Assembly (NCBI GenBank): GCA_009602725.1
Contig: WELB01000048.1
Location: 1-11,092, forward strand
Source: Spirogloea muscicola
Lineage: Eukaryota > Streptophyta > Zygnematophyceae > Spirogloeales > Spirogloeaceae
Length of the DNA stretch: 11,092 bases
Direction: 5' to 3'
The notes below the pieces were generated by a model. The model saw only the letters and a list, made by a program, of their open reading frames with translations, had not been told where the DNA came from and searched no databases. Shown here in pieces: positions 1 to 8,906 of the stretch. The first letter of the stretch is position 1. Every line of letters starts with the position of its first letter. The position numbers were made by a program, and so were the translations under genes.

Positions 1-1315
1 GCGGCCGCCGGGCGCGGCGCCCGCCACCGCCGCCGCCGTTCGCGGCACTCCAAAACCCACTCCTAAGCTCCCTACGTCCGCCGTCTGGGCCGCGACCGCC
101 GCCTGCTGCGGCCGGGGGCTGGCCTTGGAGGCGCAGCGCGCCGGCCGACTGCCACTGAGCAGCGGCTTGCTCGTTAGCAACAGACGCCGAGGAGGCGGCC
201 GCCCAGTTACTACCGGCAGGCTGCCGTTGCGCTGCCGGGCGTCGGCGGGCGCTGCGGTGGTCGACGGCCACGAGCAGCTGCTGGACGCCGCCAAGGCGGG
301 CGACCTGGCGCTCGTGCGGGAGCTGTTGGAGAGCGGCCGCGTCGACGTCAACCGGCCGAGCGCGGCCAGGTCGGGCTGGACTGGTGAGACCACCAGTGTC
401 GGCCTGTTGTGCAGTCCATCACTACCTCTCTCGAGGATAGGGTCTTGTCCGTAAGGTCCTGTCCATGCGTGCTTCAGCCTTGGAAGGGTAGGAGGGTGGG
501 ACAACCCTGGACTGAGCTCCAGGTTGTGAGCTTGGAATGCAGAGACCTTCTGACCCTCATTCAAGCCGCTCTGTGTGCGAGTAAGAGCTGCATGATGGAC
601 AAGATGGACACGAGTGTGCAAGACGCCCAGACTTGACGCTTGTCATTGAGCTCCAGCTTGTTGCTGGGCTCAGGTGCCTGACAAACAAAGTCTACCTGAT
701 AGAGCTGCACACTCGTGTTGGCGACCCGCAGCACTGCAGCTCAGCTGCTTCTATGAGCACCCTGAGGTGGCTAGCTTCCTGCTCCAGGCGGGCGCCGACA
801 CGGAAGTTCGCAATGACAGCGGCAATACAGCCCTGCAGGTCAGCATTGCGCGCCAGGCATCTTGTGAGATTACAGTGGTCTTCTTTGCTGATCACATGTA
901 TACCTCATCAAGGGGCAGCGCTACTGTCATTTTTAATTAGTATGCTTCGCTCCTAACCCTGCTCCGGCGGCCGACCTTGGGCACCAGTTTGCCTGCATAA
1001 AAGGGAACGTGCAGTGCGCTCGCTTGCTTCTTGACGCCGGCGCGGATATGGAAGCGGAGAGTAACGACAAAGGCAACTGCCTGGATTATGCGCAAGGTGG
1101 GCATATGCCAGATGTCAGGCATCCGGGTTTGGCACACATCTCACTACGCAGGTGCAATCAGTGGGTGTACAGAGGAGTATGAGATGAGAAATTTGAGAGT
1201 GTGAACTTTCAGGCTCGTCAGTTGCTTGATAGTCAGAGAGCTCCTAAAGAGGCTGGACCGGCAACTGAGAAGTACGTTTGCTGCTTGCAGAGTGGGGAGG
1301 GGAAGAGATAACTGA
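1..1315 (+). CDS. Ankyrin-repeat protein, 5'-partial, probably plastid-targeted (4 exons)
   Basis: Proposed exons are 2-383, 732-838, 988-1096 and 1233-1315 (stop TGA 1313-1315), with GT-AG introns in phases 1, 0 and 1. Joined, they encode about three ankyrin repeats: a first unit containing EQLLDAAKAGDLALVRELLE, a second with GWTALQLSCFYEHPEVASFL and QAGADTEVRNDSGNTALQ, and a third with ARLLLDAGADMEAE followed by NCLDYAQ. A basic helix, VRELLKRLDRQLR, ends the protein. Ankyrin repeats mediate protein-protein contacts; the partner is unknown. Upstream of the repeats is an Arg/Ser/Ala-rich, acid-poor stretch ending in LPLRCRASAG, which resembles a chloroplast transit peptide and cleavage site (inference). 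The frame is open to the window's left edge with no ATG, so the start lies outside. Exons 1-3 are secure. Exon 4 is less sure: an acceptor at 1212 (CAG) would instead give a short SSVA tail and stop. Confidence 0.72.
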
Positions 1316-1350
1316 CTTCATCCTTCTGTGGGCTGCTAAATCGAACATCG

Positions 1351-1377
1351 TGGGTGATGTTTGAACTTCATCACCCA
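1351..1377. other. Perfect 9-bp stem-loop in the ankyrin 3' flank
   Basis: TGGGTGATG (1351-1359) is the exact reverse complement of CATCACCCA (1369-1377), with a 9-nt loop between. It begins 36 nt after the proposed stop codon, so it would sit in the 3' UTR of the ankyrin mRNA. A role in mRNA stability or 3'-end formation is only a guess. Confidence 0.55.
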
Positions 1378-1421
1378 GTGGGCAATGCCTAAATCACGCT
1401 GCATCAAGGATCAACACTGAT

Positions 1422-1462
1422 CTTGCTTACACCAGTGACACAATTTGGTCACTGGTAGCAAG
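1422..1462. other. 15-bp bulged stem-loop in the ankyrin 3' flank
   Basis: ACCAGTGAC (1431-1439) pairs perfectly with GTCACTGGT (1448-1456) around an 8-nt loop. The stem extends outward as CTTGCT (1422-1427) pairing with AGCAAG (1457-1462), separated only by a 3-nt bulge, TAC (1428-1430), on the left arm. Fifteen pairs in 41 nt are well above chance. It lies just before a TGTAA at 1498. It could be a structured 3'-UTR element, the tip of a small-RNA precursor, or a relic of a small inverted-repeat transposon. Confidence 0.6.
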
Positions 1463-2277
1463 CACCCTCTCACTTGCCAGGGTTATCAGTAAATAGGTGT
1501 AAGTAGATGTAGGGTGGTTCGGCGTACCTATTTGACGTACCTGACATGGGTTGCAAATCATATTGCGAAGCAGAATTGTTGGGCCAGCCTCTCATTCACG
1601 TGCAGGGGCACATGTATGGCGATTGATTTTGTGGGCAAATTCCCTGCAATCTCCATGGACCCTCCCACGACCTCTAGTGGAAAACTCTGTCACTTGAATT
1701 GCAGTATTCCTGCAGTGTAACATAGGCTCCAGCGGCAAGCCCAGAATACATAGTTGCTCTCCACTGCAGCCATTGAGCATTCGCTTGTGTCCGATGCAAG
1801 GATCCCATATGTTGTACAACCTTTCAACTGCTTCCAACATGCAAGGTTGAGTGAATGCAGAATTGATTTCCTGCTGGATCCCAGACTGCATGCATGTGTA
1901 ACACCTAAGAATATATATGCACTGCGAGAGAAGAGTATTCTGGCAGAAGGGTGGCAGCCGCCAGACCACAGGCAGAGCAGTCGGCGGACAGGAACCTGCA
2001 CTCTCGTGACGGTGACCACACTGTACATGCGATATTACGAAAACCTTTTCGCTGCTCAAATCAGCAGCGTCTGCTTTTGTTCGCAGCAGTTTCAAAAGTC
2101 AAACTTGGTCTATTTACGCAACCCTGACACGCTTCTGAGAATCTGCATTTGGGACACTGGCGTCGGATGCAGGCAATGGCTCTGCGGCCATCGTCTCGAC
2201 CTAGCACAGGAACAATAAGCCAAGTAAGTTGCTTGAGCTCTTAGGATCGAGATATAAGGTCCATGGCAGAGTTTCAA

Positions 2278-5200
2278 TTAATCTATTAGCTGCTCCATTT
2301 GAATAGTGAAATGGCAAGGTGACGACAGCTGCATATGCTGACAGTGACAACATGCATAGATGCAAGGACTCATCTACCACTGGCTGGTGACTCACCATCG
2401 GTTCACCAGGCACTACAGCATCACGATGAGGTAGAAGTCTCAAGCTAGGCCCTGCAGACGTTCATCATGCCATCAGCAATCTTCAGATAGCTCTCCTCAG
2501 GTTACTCCAATGAAACAATCAGAGCACTGAATCTTCTAAAGGTTAAGGTTAAAAACAGCAGCGCTTGCTGACCTGAACCATTCGACACTGGGCGCTCTAT
2601 TTGTCGACAGGCCTGCCCATCTGTGCTCAGGGACTCAATGCGCTTGGGCGTGCTTCTGCCAAGAACACATGAAGACAATGAGTACAGCACCTTGAGCACA
2701 ACTGGAGTAGTCCTGCATGCAGAAGGCCATGGCAAACCCTGCATGCAGCAGGTAGCCAAATCCACAAGTTGCTAGTACCTATCAAGGGTATCACCATGCC
2801 CAAGTTGACCACTGGTTCCTCTGCCCCAAGAGTACACATTCCCACGTTCCGTGCAAGCAATAGTGTGCCTCCATCCACAGGAAACAGAAGATACTCTCTG
2901 CAGATAGCAGATGGATCTGGGTATGTTGTGACAGGTAACAGCAGTGCTAGAGCACTATCATCACAAGATCTGTAATCCACTGCTTACATCTGCCAAAGTA
3001 CTGCTTGCGAGACTGCTGCATGTGAGAAGGTGCAATGGGACTACCTGGTCTGCAAAGCTCGTGACAAGCTGTGGTAAATTATGATCATCCGTATTCCCAA
3101 CTCCAACTTGGCCAAACTGCAATGGGCAAGTAAGTGTGTACAACCAGGATAAGTCTGGATCGCTGCGCATGCACACGACAGGCCTCTGTGAAGCTAAGGC
3201 TTGAGATGCTGTACCTTGTTCCAACCCCAAGCAAAGAGCTTTCCTTCTGAGTCTAGGGCAACCGTGTGCCTCCAGCCCCCAGATATCTGCAGTGATGATG
3301 TCACTGAGTGAGCAGAAATATCATAAGAAGGGCTCCAGTTGCGCAGCTTGTGATCTTTGCAACATGAAGAGGCACAGCATGCAGACCAGGGGTTCTGCTG
3401 TGAATGACCAACTCCACCTTATTGTCATTACCTTAGTGATCTTCTTGTCAGCTAATGCAGCCACACGTGTAGGGACCAACTGATCTTCGAAGTCACCATG
3501 TCCTAGCTGGCCATACTTGCTCCACCCGTATGTATATATTGCGCCTGATGAAGCTACAGCTATGGTGTGCCGCCAGCCGCATGCTACCATCTCCATTCTT
3601 TCCCCCTGCCAGAAGCTCACTTTTCACATTCTTAATAGTTGCAGTATCCATGGGGGACTTACAGGGACACACAGACATAGCCTGAAGCTCAGAATCAACA
3701 TCTCAACTGCAGACAAGAGTACAAGTAAATGGGCCTTACTTGTACGCTCTCGACCTCTTCAGGCAGCAGTCGATCTCTCCTATCACCCAAGCCCAAGTTC
3801 CCATATCGACCCCATCCCCAACCATAAAGGCGACCATCCTCTGAGACTGCGACTGTGTGCTCAGCACCAGCGGCCAGCATCTTCATTCTGACACCCTGTC
3901 ATAGATACATGACAGAGCAGAGATTTTCCAGCGGTCAAAATCAAGAGTAACCCTACTTATGACCAATTACTCCAAGCGAATACATGTAATAATAGCAGCT
4001 CATCTATGCTCGTTTGTCCTTAGGGCGTAAAACCAGCAGACACTATGGCCACACTTCACTCCTCTAAGCATAGCAGTATGGCTGGTCCTGCCAGACAATA
4101 TGAACTCACATCAAAGCCTGGAAGCTTCCGTGGAACAAGGGAGTCTTCTGTGTCGCCTAGGCCAAGCTGCCCATTCTGATTGCGCCCCCATCTGCATAAT
4201 TGCCAACAGTCATCAGCGTTGGAGACAAACACCCTGCAAATGAGCAAAGGAGTGGTCCCGCTGTCAAATTCTCACCCGTGCACTTCTCCATCCCCAGTGA
4301 TGGCCAAACAATGGCAGTCGCCACAAGCCATCTGCTTGATAGAAAGGCCACCGAGGAGCTTGATTGGCTGAGGATAAAAGACATCCGTTGAGTTGCCATG
4401 TCCTAATCGCCCAAAGTCCCCCCTGAGAATAAGTCAAGGCAAAGTATGTGTCAAGATAGAGACAGGAGGTGGCAGGGGGGGCTTTCTCTCCATTACCAGA
4501 CCATGCTGCTACTCCCTAGAAATATCATTGGCCTATCACGCCTCTGGTACGTGCACGCCAAGGTCCGGTCTGAAGGTGCTCCCACTATTGGATCCCTCAG
4601 TGAAAAGCCATGCTCGAGCTTGATATGGATGAGCAGGACCCCGCAGGCCTCCATATGCTTGGCTTGTCCATGAGCATTATAGACAAAGAGGCTGGCCGAG
4701 AATGCAACTAGCTCTATATGCAGATTATTTGTCTGCTAGTTGCACCAAGGATGTATCTGTAATGCCACCCCCCTGCCGAGCTATAGACAGCACAGGTAAT
4801 GCATACCACCCCCAGCTGTAGACGGTCCTTCTGTCTTGCGAGTAAGCAGTGGTGTGGTCGGCTCCACATGTGACTGAAGAGATGGCAGCTCCCTCCAAGC
4901 CAGCCACAATGGTTGGCAGGTGCCGCTCGTTTGCGTCCCCGTGACCAAGCTGTCCATCCTCTCCTCGACCCCAGGAGCACACGAGATCACCAGCTACACG
5001 AAGCAACAAACCGGGCCATGTGACCACCATCATAATCAACTCACACACACATAGCTCGCATATGTACACATTGCCAAGGCTCATTCACTCCTTGAGAGAC
5101 CAATGCAAGAGCTCACATTACAGAGAGCTACGAGGTATGTCGTACATTTAGGCAACACAAGAAGGCTCCATGAAGGAAAGGCTGCTGTGCCTAAAAGCAG

Positions 5201-5347
5201 CGTGCAGAAGCCCTAGACCTAATTGAGGTGCCGGAGAAGACGGCACTCACTCAAGAGGGCAACGGAGTGGCTGGCTCCGGCCGAAAGGGCGAGCACCACT
5301 TGCGCGTCGGCCGAGGTCGCGTCCTCGGGCTTGCCATTATCTCCCAT
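2278..5347 (-). CDS. UVR8: UVR8-type UV-B photoreceptor, RCC1-like beta-propeller (12 exons)
   Basis: Exons on the minus strand: 5347-5251, 4993-4807, 4422-4276, 4191-4110, 3895-3740, 3605-3432, 3286-3215, 3116-3045, 2897-2779, 2655-2573, 2451-2396 and 2328-2278. All have GT-AG introns and matching phases, giving about 431 aa (Arabidopsis UVR8 has 440). The ATG lies in CCATGG. Seven RCC1-type blades are readable, e.g. [35 protein letters not shown] and [16 protein letters not shown]. The UV-B-sensing triad is intact: ACGWRHT, GGWRHT and CGWRHT place Trp at 234, 286 and 338, matching Arabidopsis W233, W285 and W337. Dimer salt-bridge residues equivalent to D44, D96, D107, R146, E182, R286 and R338 are present. 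DAVVPGEP (VP at 410-411) matches the C-terminal VP motif that binds COP1. In plants the dimer monomerises under UV-B and inhibits COP1. Exon 12, after the VP motif, is the only weak part. Confidence 0.93.
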
Positions 5348-5654
5348 GGTCAAGGCAATGTCCTAATAATGCACGCTGGTGGAGGCTCCAGCTCAGACAG
5401 CCTGCTGCAACAGCCTCCTCAGCGGCAGAAAGGCCTCATCGTGACACCAACTACGGCAGGCCGGTGCCGTGCCGAGCCCCCTCATCCCGCGCCGGGCCAC
5501 CGGCGAGCTATCGCTCGACTGAGCGGCCCGGCCTCCAGAGACGCCAGCCCTCCAAGGGCCGGCCTCGACGAGAAGCCCCTGCTGCGGCGGCTAGGGTTTG
5601 CACGGCTAGGGCGCGACGCCGGCGCGCGGACGAGCGGCCATTGGCGGCGACGGG

Positions 5655-5678
5655 GGCGGCGGCGGCGGCGGCGGCGGC
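5655..5678. repeat. (GGC)8 microsatellite
   Basis: Eight perfect GGC units followed by AGC GGC. It lies about 310 bp upstream of the UVR8 ATG, so it probably falls in the UVR8 promoter or 5' UTR, where the transcribed strand reads GCC. Confidence 0.9.
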
Positions 5679-5866
5679 AGCGGCAGGGGACGCAGAGGGG
5701 CCTCTGAGGTTATGGCTCGTCGCAAGGACCTGAGGGGGCAGCCATGGCGTCGGGCGGGCAAAGGCGGGGGGAAGGCGTTTAGTGCCCGAAAAGCGAGCGG
5801 CCAGGAGGGAGGCGGGGGCCCTCTCCTCAGTAAGCCCTCACAAAGAATCCGACGTAGCGCCGGAAC

Positions 5867-5892
5867 GGGTGAAGGGGCGGGGGGGCCCGGGG
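5867..5892 (+). other. Putative G-quadruplex motif
   Basis: Four G tracts, GGG (5867-5869), GGGG (5874-5877), G7 (5879-5885) and GGGG (5889-5892), are separated by loops of 4, 1 and 3 nt, which satisfies the classical G3+N1-7 rule on the plus strand. It lies about 520 bp upstream of the UVR8 ATG. A G9 run (5982-5990) and a C9 run (6043-6051) follow within 160 bp. Confidence 0.6.
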
Positions 5893-6375
5893 AGGTCGGA
5901 ACGCCGGACCCTCTGATCGGTCGGCTAATCCCCACCCCCTCGGGAGAGCCGCTCGCGTGGTCGTCCGGCTCCTTCCCAGCCGGGGGGGGGTGTTTTGATC
6001 CGGCCGCGGGCAATTCTCTACGGATTCGATTCACAGAAACCACCCCCCCCCGCCCAGGCCCCCCGCGCGCCGAGCCCGCCGGCAGCCAATAGGCGCGCCG
6101 CGCCGCCGGATAGAGGCCCGCGGCCGGGGCCCGCGCATGGCACACGTGCCGCAAGGTGCACCTGCCACGCGGCGGAGCTTGGGGGCCTTTCTTAACCAGC
6201 TCGCCCGCCACGCAATCGCCCGTCGCTTCCATGGTGAACCGGTAGACTTTCCTGCAGCCGGGTCGCTGGCGCAAGTGTATCGCATGCGCTTGGCCGTCTC
6301 GAAGCAGAGGTCCATGGCCCGTGCGCTGCACCTTCGTGCCGGGAGAGCCCTCGCTGCTGCCTCTGGCTCTGTCCA

Positions 6376-6438
6376 GGGGACCCACTTCCAGGACCCTAGC
6401 CTCTCTGATTTGCGGCTGCTTAGCAGGGGTTACTGAGT
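6376..6438 (+). repeat. 63-bp dispersed repeat, copy A
   Basis: This 63-bp block matches the reverse complement of 10672-10734 at 56 of 63 positions by eye, with no gaps. The last 28 bp (6411-6438) are identical. The two copies face each other and bracket the bL9 and FKBP12 genes. The similarity appears to stop sharply after 6438. It could be the end of a mobile element or a fragment of a dispersed repeat family. Confidence 0.8.
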
Positions 6439-6528
6439 AATTTGTAGCTGCTTTCTTTCTTTGTGTGCTTTGATTTCTTAGCGCTTCCTCTGGCTTCCTC
6501 TGGCCCCCTTCTCGTTCTTTGTTCATTC

Positions 6529-6573
6529 TTTTTTGGGCTGGCTTGTCCAGCCCCTATCCTCAATGGGCGAGCC
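6529..6573 (+). repeat. Hairpin-bearing repeat unit (single copy)
   Basis: The unit reads as a T run, GGGCTGG (6535-6541), a 5-nt loop, CCAGCCC (6547-6553), a short pyrimidine stretch and then CAATGGGCGAGC. It is clearly the same unit as those in the array at 10739-11003 and has the same orientation. Confidence 0.75.
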
Positions 6574-6699
6574 CTTTCTTCTTTCTATTCGAAGAGCCCC
6601 CAGTCTCAGCCATCAATTAGGTGGGAAGCTCTGAGCAGTTGCCGCAGAGATAAAATGGACTGATCTAACTGTTCAAGTCGCGCAACGCCAACCGCAGCT

Positions 6700-6732
<33 letters not shown>

Positions 6733-6735
6733 NCC
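6700..6735. repeat. (GCC)11 microsatellite ending at an ambiguous base
   Basis: Eleven perfect GCC units (6700-6732) are followed by NCC, where base 6733 is N, presumably a twelfth unit. The repeat lies about 360 bp upstream of the bL9 start codon. The N suggests the array length was not resolved in sequencing or assembly, so the true repeat number may differ. Confidence 0.92.
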
Positions 6736-7094
6736 TGAGCCGCCGCTTGAGATTGCGCGCAAGCCGGGGTGTACCGTTGACGGGCTTTTATCTCGTCGGC
6801 CCCGTCGCCAGAGCTGGGACCAACGTACTGTCCGGCGAGGCTGCACCTGTGGGGTCTTAGCGCCGTCGCCCTGCTCTCGCTACTGGGACTCGACGCAGGC
6901 CGCTTGGCGGGAAGCCAGTCACCTTAGACGGCCTGCACCGCTAGCGGCAGTGCAGCGGCGCGAAGCCTGCCGGTCCTCGATCTCCGAACGGCGAGCAGCG
7001 GGGGCGCTCTGAGGGCAAGCTCGCAATCGTGTGCTGGTGTGGGCCCCTTGGCCTCGGCCTTCGACGGCCCGGCTCGCTCTGGGCGGCTGGCTCA

Positions 7095-8866
7095 ATGCTG
7101 CGGACCCTCGAGGCCGCACGCAGGCGAGCTGCTCATCTGGTATACTCCTGATCCCCTAGACCAAACTCCTATACCCTGAACCCCTAAACCTAGCCCTCAA
7201 CCCTTATCCTAACCCACCTGGCAATTTCAGAAAACCTAGACCTAGCTGCTGCAGCCAATGGCTGCAGCCTATCAGAGCGCTCCTGGCGCAGCGTCACACA
7301 CTAGAAGGCGTGTGCACGCTTGGCCGTAGTGGAGTAAGCCAGCCAATACACTCCTGTTGCAAGCTCTTGCTCCTCAGCCAGCTGCCTCTCAGTGCCTGTC
7401 CCTTCTTGAATTGCTGGAACGAGGGCGGCTAGGCACCAACGATCGCCCCTGGCTGCTCCCGACAGCGTTGTTGCGCTTGATCACGATTTTTGTTGGCCGG
7501 CACGTTCCCTTGCAGGCCTTAGCAAACCTGAGCTTCAAGCCTGGATGCTCGATTACCCCTTCATCTTATCGGACTAAAGTTGCTGTGATATTGAATACCG
7601 TAAGCCCTCAATCTCAGACAATGCAACGTTCAAAGTAGGCGTTGTGGCAGTGAGCCCTCTTGACTTTATTAGCTAGCAACCTGAAAGCAGTAACTCAATC
7701 CTCGCAAAGCAGGAGTGCCACGAGCTAATGGCCAGCTTGAGGAGCTTGTCGTCATGTCACCTCAAGAGTGACACTTTATGTCTGCATTTTGTCAGTCCGT
7801 GGACCATCTTGGAACAGCGGGGCAGGTCGTGCATGTCGAGCCTGGGTATGCTAGGAATAAGCTCATCCCCCAGAAGCTCGCACACCCTGCCATTGAGAAA
7901 TATCTCAAACTCAGAAAGTATCAGCAAGAGGTGAGAACAACATTCAGCTGATTCCTGCACAGCTAGGGTGTAGACCGCTTGTCTTCTCATCCTTACTAAT
8001 GACTAGGAAGTACGGAACTCCTGAAGTTGCAGTGAAGGTGCAGTCGTAAAAGTAGGGTACTTTCACCAAAGGCTCGGGCGTCCTGTTGTGTCATCTATCG
8101 AGCGCACCCAAAAGCTGTCTACCAGGTCTTGCTTGTTAGAAGCTCAAGTTGGGACGTGTATCTTGTGGCAATGACCTGATTGAACCCTATTGTTACATAT
8201 TTGCTCCATGTGCAGCAAATTGTAGAAAGTGAAAGTACTGCAACCCTTCCAGTAGTGGAAGAAACATCTAGTGCTGAAGCTGCTGCACAACGATTGGACA
8301 AAGGCAGACTGGTACTCAATTGTTGCAGAAGGCTGCATCTCTTTTTTCTATCACTTTTTATTTTCATCCAACCAATTTATCTGGTGCTTTCATGGAGTGG
8401 AGCCTGGAAACGCGCATGCTGTACTGCTCAACATGGGTCTTGGCTTCATTTGGCTTGCAGGTTTTCAGAAGAGATGTGGGTGATGCAAGCGCAATTCGAC
8501 AGCCCGTTAAGTTGCCAGACATTCTTAATGAGGTACGTCTCCATCTCTTTCTCTGCCCGAGCCATGCTCCAGAACGTGCATACAGCTGCCCTGCTTGGGC
8601 CATCTTAACAAGCTCTGTCGACAGCAAAGCTTGGTATCGTATTGCCTAGCTTCCATGTGGTCTTGAGCAATCATTGCTGTCATGGTCTGCTGAATTTGCA
8701 GGCGAGGAGGCAACTGAACGTCCAGCTTCATGAAAGTAACCTCATCATGGCAGGCCACCTCACAACACTGGGGGATTTTGAGCTGCCACTCATCTTTCCA
8801 CCAGAACTCACATTGCCTGGTGGCAAAGCTCAGATTCATTTGAAAGTTAGGGTTAGACGAAAATAG
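7095..8866 (+). CDS. Organellar 50S ribosomal protein bL9 (6 exons), probably mitochondrial
   Basis: Exons 7095-7139, 7516-7599, 7796-7930, 8216-8311, 8461-8532 and 8702-8866 (stop TAG 8864-8866) give a 198-aa protein. All five introns are GT-AG and phase 0. The N-domain is diagnostic: KVAVILNTSVDHLGTAGQ, then VVHVEPGYARNKLIPQKLA, matching the bacterial L9 pattern VILLEDVxxLGKKGDVVxVKxGYARNFLIPxxLA that binds 23S rRNA. A linker with RLDKGRLVFRR leads to the C-domain, with LPDILNEARRQLNV, LTTLGDFELPLIFPPEL and the terminal IHLKVRVRRK, as in plant mitochondrial L9. Exon 1 encodes MLRTLEAARRRAAHL, an Arg-rich amphipathic presequence typical of mitochondrial import, though plastid targeting cannot be excluded. 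The ATG context is weak (T at -3), and exon 1 is inferred from splice phase and the presequence, so it is the least certain part. Confidence 0.88.
7153..7215 (+). repeat. Degenerate telomere-like repeat (CCCTAAA-type) in bL9 intron 1
   Basis: Within bL9 intron 1 runs a series of variants: CCCTAGA, CCCTGAA, CCCCTAAA, CCTAGCCC, CCCTCAA, CCCTTAT and CCTAACCC. They resemble the complement of the plant/green-algal telomere repeat TTTAGGG. No two perfect adjacent units remain, so it is an old interstitial tract or a chance pyrimidine-rich stretch. Confidence 0.5.
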
Positions 8867-8906
8867 GCTGGCAGGGAATGCCAACCTGTGCTGTTGTATT
8901 GTTCAG
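8867..8906. other. 40-bp gap between converging bL9 and FKBP12 stop codons
   Basis: The bL9 TAG ends at 8866 and the FKBP12 TGA occupies 8909-8907 on the other strand. Any normal 3' UTR of either gene must run into the coding exon of its neighbour, so the two mRNAs are predicted to be complementary at their 3' ends. I see no TGTAA in the gap on either strand. Confidence 0.85.

Larger units (their letters stand above)
1316..2277. other. Convergent intergenic region between the ankyrin gene and UVR8
   Basis: This 962-bp stretch lies between the stop codons of two converging genes and must hold both 3' UTRs. Reading frames of 154 aa (1754-2218, +) and 167 aa (1592-2095, -) occur, but neither shows a recognisable domain and they overlap antisense, so I treat them as chance. 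A TGTAA, the usual chlorophyte polyadenylation signal, occurs at 1498-1502, 183 nt after the ankyrin stop, and fits that gene's 3' end. Two strong stem-loops (1351-1377 and 1422-1462) are listed separately. I recognise nothing else. Confidence 0.5.
5348..7094. promoter_or_regulatory. Divergent intergenic region between UVR8 (-) and bL9 (+)
   Basis: These 1747 bp separate the start codons of two divergent genes and should contain both promoters and 5' UTRs. The UVR8 side is extremely GC-rich. I see a CCAAT on the minus strand at 5640-5644, a CCAAT on the plus strand at 6086-6090 and one palindromic G-box core CACGTG at 6143-6148, the kind of site bound by HY5-type bZIPs in plants. No TATA box stands out. 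From about 6330 to 6640 the composition becomes T-rich and includes two repeat copies (6376-6438 and 6529-6573). Long frames in this region (for example 306 aa on the minus strand, 5606-6526) look like GC-rich open frames without domains. Single motif matches this short are expected by chance. Confidence 0.5.

Noticed and set aside
1592-2218. Frames of 154 aa (+) and 167 aa (-) between the ankyrin and UVR8 genes
   Set aside because: They overlap on opposite strands, contain no recognisable motif and lie where two 3' UTRs are expected.
6137-6436. Faint likeness to ribosomal protein eL34 on the minus strand (KVQR, then about 20 residues, then PGCRKVYRFT) or to ABC1 kinases on the plus strand (GSLAQVYR)
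   Set aside because: Both readings use the same DNA on opposite strands, the similarity covers only about ten residues each, and a further match to eL34 would need frameshifts. A BLASTX against ribosomal proteins could settle whether a decayed pseudogene exists.
5606-6526. 306-aa open frame on the minus strand across the divergent intergenic region
   Set aside because: It is low-complexity (Pro/Arg/Ala/Gly), overlaps the 63-bp dispersed repeat, has equally long open frames antisense to it, and shows no domain. GC-rich DNA has few stops, so the length alone means little.
7357-7515. Upstream continuation of bL9 exon 2 as coding sequence
   Set aside because: The frame is open but has no ATG, and a good acceptor (CCCTTGCAG) lies at 7515. 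Exon 1 at 7095-7139 supplies both an ATG and a presequence in the right phase.
7999-8050. Possible extra bL9 exon encoding KYGTPEVAVKVQ
   Set aside because: No acceptor/donor pair here keeps phase 0, and bL9 is already of sensible length when 7930 is joined directly to 8216. A cDNA would decide.
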